Of a stretch of DNA of 64,000 nucleotides, positions 62,383 to 64,000 are shown piece after piece. Numbering within the stretch: position 1 is the first letter of the stretch; each line of letters starts with the position of its first letter. The notes beneath the pieces were generated by a model, which saw nothing but the letters and a program-made list of their open reading frames with translations, was not told the DNA's origin and did not search any database. The position numbers and the translations under genes were made by a program. The DNA is from Vibrio campbellii CAIM 519 = NBRC 15631 = ATCC 25920 (lineage in GTDB: Bacteria; Pseudomonadota; Gammaproteobacteria; Enterobacterales; Vibrionaceae), in NCBI RefSeq assembly GCF_002163755.1, contig NZ_CP015864.1:124001-188000 (forward strand), in the 5' to 3' direction.

Positions 62383-62601
62383 TCACGCGCGTTTTACCGA
62401 GTGCAACGCAGTTGGTGTTTTCGAATCTGCAATCGCCAAATCAGACAAAAGCTGTTGCAGTAACTCTGCAGCGTGGACGTTCGCTTTTACTTTATCAACG
62501 TCACTTCAGCTCGTACTGTTTTCTTCTTCAAGGTATTTAATTGTCTGTTGTGAAAGCTTGAGAACAGCATGCCACTTCAGTTTTTTATATTCTAAATTCA
62601 T
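62383..62601 (-). pseudogene. Small helical protein gene interrupted by an opal codon
   Basis: ATG at 62601 with AGGAGTTTGAGT before it opens a frame MNLEYKKLKWHAVLKL... A TGA at 62508-62506 stops it after 31 residues. The same frame continues for 40 codons (SDVDKVKANVHAAELL...) to TGA at 62383. The second part has ordinary protein-like composition, so an Arg or other codon was probably changed to TGA. Intact product would be 72 residues, soluble and helical. Function unknown. Confidence 0.55.
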
Positions 62602-62758
62602 ACTCAAACTCCTATGTGAATGATTAATTTAAAACATTGTTCAAAACTTTGAGTTAGCAAATAGGAATTTGTTAATAGGCCTATGCCTAGAGCGGATATA
62701 AAAAAGCGACCATCGCTTTAACGACGGGCGCTTTCAAGTCACTATATATAACCTTTGG

Positions 62759-63814
62759 TTATTTGTAGTATTTCTGCTTCACTTTGAGTGCTACGTTCAC
62801 CAAAGCAATCAATACAGGTACTTCGATCAGTGGACCAATGACACCAGCAAAAGCTTGGTCTGAGTTTAGGCCAAACACCGCGATAGAAACCGCAATTGCC
62901 AATTCAAAGTTGTTGCCTGTTGCCGTGAAAGCAATCGATGCATTTTTGTCGTAGTCGATGCCCATTTTCTTACCAACGAAGAAGCTGACAAAGAACATCA
63001 ACACAAAGTAGGTAGCCAGTGGGATTGCTACACGGAATACATCCATTGGCAGTTCAAGAATCATTTCACCTTTCAAGCTGAACATCAGTACTATGGTCGC
63101 AAGTAGGGCGATAAGCGTAATTGGTGAAATGCGTGGGATGAACACGTCGTTGTACCATTGTTCACCTTTCGCAGCCACTAAACATTTACGACTTAGGAAG
63201 CCCGCTAGGAATGGGATACCAAGGTAAATCAGAACGCTTTCAGCGATGTCCATCATCGAGATATCAACCACGAAACCTTCGTAACCAAAGACCGGTGGCA
63301 ACACAGTGATGAACAACCATGCCATCACACTGTAAGTCACGATTTGGAAAGCACTGTTTAGCGCAACTAGAGCTGCGCCATATTCTTTGTTACCGCCACC
63401 GATATCGTTCCATACAAGCACCATCGCGATACAACGAGCAAGACCGATCAGAATGATACCAACCATGTAACCCGGATGATCACCTAGGAAAGTCAATGCA
63501 AGGATGAACATCAAAATAGGGCCGACAATCCAGTTCATGACCAAAGACAGTGTGATTGCTTTTTTGTCTTTCGTCACTGTGCCTAGCAGGTTGTAGTTTA
63601 CCTTTGCGAGTGGCGGGTACATCATCAAAATCAAACCAATTGCTAGCGGTACGTTTGTGCTACCAACTGACATTGACTCGTTCCACTCAGCTACTTGAGG
63701 GAATGCTGCGCCAATTCCTACACCGATTGCCATTGCAACAAAAATCCACACCGTTAGGTAACGGTCCAAGAAGCTCATTTTGTCGCTGGCACTATTTAAA
63801 ACTTGAGTAGTCAT
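62759..63814 (-). CDS. Arsenite efflux permease, ACR3 family
   Basis: A 351-residue inner-membrane transporter with ten predicted helices that exports arsenite. The Cys in GLARCIAMVLVWND (helix 4) and the conserved TATGNNFELAIAV segment (Asn, Glu) identify ACR3. The preceding gene on the same strand looks like an arsR. The start AUG follows a hairpin-containing gap of 85 bases and GAGAACACT. Length is normal. Confidence 0.92.
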   Translation of the reverse strand: MTTQVLNSASDKMSFLDRYLTVWIFVAMAIGVGIGAAFPQVAEWNESMSVGSTNVPLAIGLILMMYPPLAKVNYNLLGTVTKDKKAITLSLVMNWIVGPILMFILALTFLGDHPGYMVGIILIGLARCIAMVLVWNDIGGGNKEYGAALVALNSAFQIVTYSVMAWLFITVLPPVFGYEGFVVDISMMDIAESVLIYLGIPFLAGFLSRKCLVAAKGEQWYNDVFIPRISPITLIALLATIVLMFSLKGEMILELPMDVFRVAIPLATYFVLMFFVSFFVGKKMGIDYDKNASIAFTATGNNFELAIAVSIAVFGLNSDQAFAGVIGPLIEVPVLIALVNVALKVKQKYYK

Positions 63815-63833
63815 AGTGTTCTCTTATTCGTTT

Positions 63834-63892
63834 ATCGTCGAAAGACGATAGTTAAATGTACAGTTTATCTCTGCACGCCTGACCAGCGTGCA
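63834..63892 (-). repeat. Two hairpins in the arsR-acr3 gap
   Basis: TATCGTC-gaaa-GACGATA (63834-63851) and GCACGC-ctgacca-GCGTGC (63874-63892) lie between the two genes. Neither has a T-run on the minus strand; they may shape the message. Confidence 0.4.
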
Positions 63893-63899
63893 AAGGGAA

Positions 63900-64000
63900 T
63901 TAATCAAATAACTTGGAAAATCCTAGATTGAACTGATCAAACGCGTCGCGTTGAATGCGGTAACACACTTTAGGTGGGTTTGGCTCGGCGCTGATAAAGC
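63900..64000 (-). CDS. End of a probable ArsR-type regulator (partial)
   Basis: The last 32 codons of a minus-strand gene that continues beyond the window; the end reads EPNPPKVCYRIQRDAFDQF...FSKLFD. It lies directly upstream of the arsenite exporter gene. The V-C-Y-R wing-like segment is like the C-terminal strand of ArsR/SmtB winged helices. Assignment rests mostly on context. Confidence 0.45.
   Translation of the reverse strand, partial: FISAEPNPPKVCYRIQRDAFDQFNLGFSKLFD

Overview
The window looks like part of a Vibrio genome, most likely the smaller chromosome of a Harveyi-clade species close to V. parahaemolyticus or V. alginolyticus. This rests on recognising the proteins, not on any database search. 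The pointers are an intrinsic CARB-type beta-lactamase with an RSG triad, a ugp locus with its own DeoR-type regulator, a Zur-linked set of zinc-paralogue genes, and a chitin/aminosugar-acid catabolic cluster. No rRNA, tRNA, CRISPR array or insertion sequence was seen.

Layout. 0.3-1.3 kb: small-protein genes behind paired dyads, then a cold-shock gene. 1.6-3.5 kb: pirin and a patatin-like lipase. 3.6-7.3 kb: Zur with a dihydroorotase paralogue, a gamma-carbonic-anhydrase paralogue and a COG0523 GTPase, a zinc-starvation group. 7.4-8.8 kb: a His-rich cation diffusion facilitator coupled to a MarR regulator behind two matching operators. 8.9-9.6 kb: three small proteins, the first two membrane-like and translationally coupled. 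10.1-17 kb: ugpBAEC plus a HAD phosphatase, facing ugpQ and a DeoR regulator. 17-22.2 kb: a universal stress protein, a DUF6482-like protein, an ABC-F ATPase with a structured leader, and a secreted prolyl oligopeptidase.

22.3-27 kb is AT-rich accessory DNA. It holds an XRE regulator overlapping a VUT-family membrane protein, a probable type III secretion chaperone with its candidate effector, and a 50-residue protein behind a structured leader. 27-33 kb holds a tri-heme quinol/cytochrome c peroxidase with FNR-like sites, small enzymes, blaCARB, and a LysR/LysE pair. 33-40.7 kb is a copper-efflux locus driven by a CueR-type 19-bp-spacer promoter; its RND pump gene carries an in-frame amber codon. 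41-44.7 kb holds a membrane-anchored EEP hydrolase, an exported hypothetical protein and a secreted metzincin-like protease gene with a Fur-box-like site. 44.8-47.7 kb is a YbhGFR-like ABC exporter.

48.1-59.9 kb reads as one pathway for oxidised chitin sugars. GH20 hexosaminidase releases the sugar acid, a lactonase opens the lactone, a sodium symporter imports it, an N-acyl-D-amino-acid deacylase deacetylates N-acetylglucosaminate, and a DSD1-type PLP enzyme with two Rid proteins converts D-glucosaminate to 2-keto-3-deoxygluconate. KdgK and Eda then finish to pyruvate and glyceraldehyde 3-phosphate, under an RpiR regulator. The lactonase gene is frameshifted. 60-64 kb: PhzF-like isomerase, a PEBP gene with an amber codon, an AraC regulator, a small gene with an opal codon, an ACR3 arsenite exporter and the end of a likely ArsR gene.

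Four genes in 30 kb are interrupted by a single base change each (cusA, lactonase, PEBP, small ORF). Either recent gene decay or assembly error must be considered.
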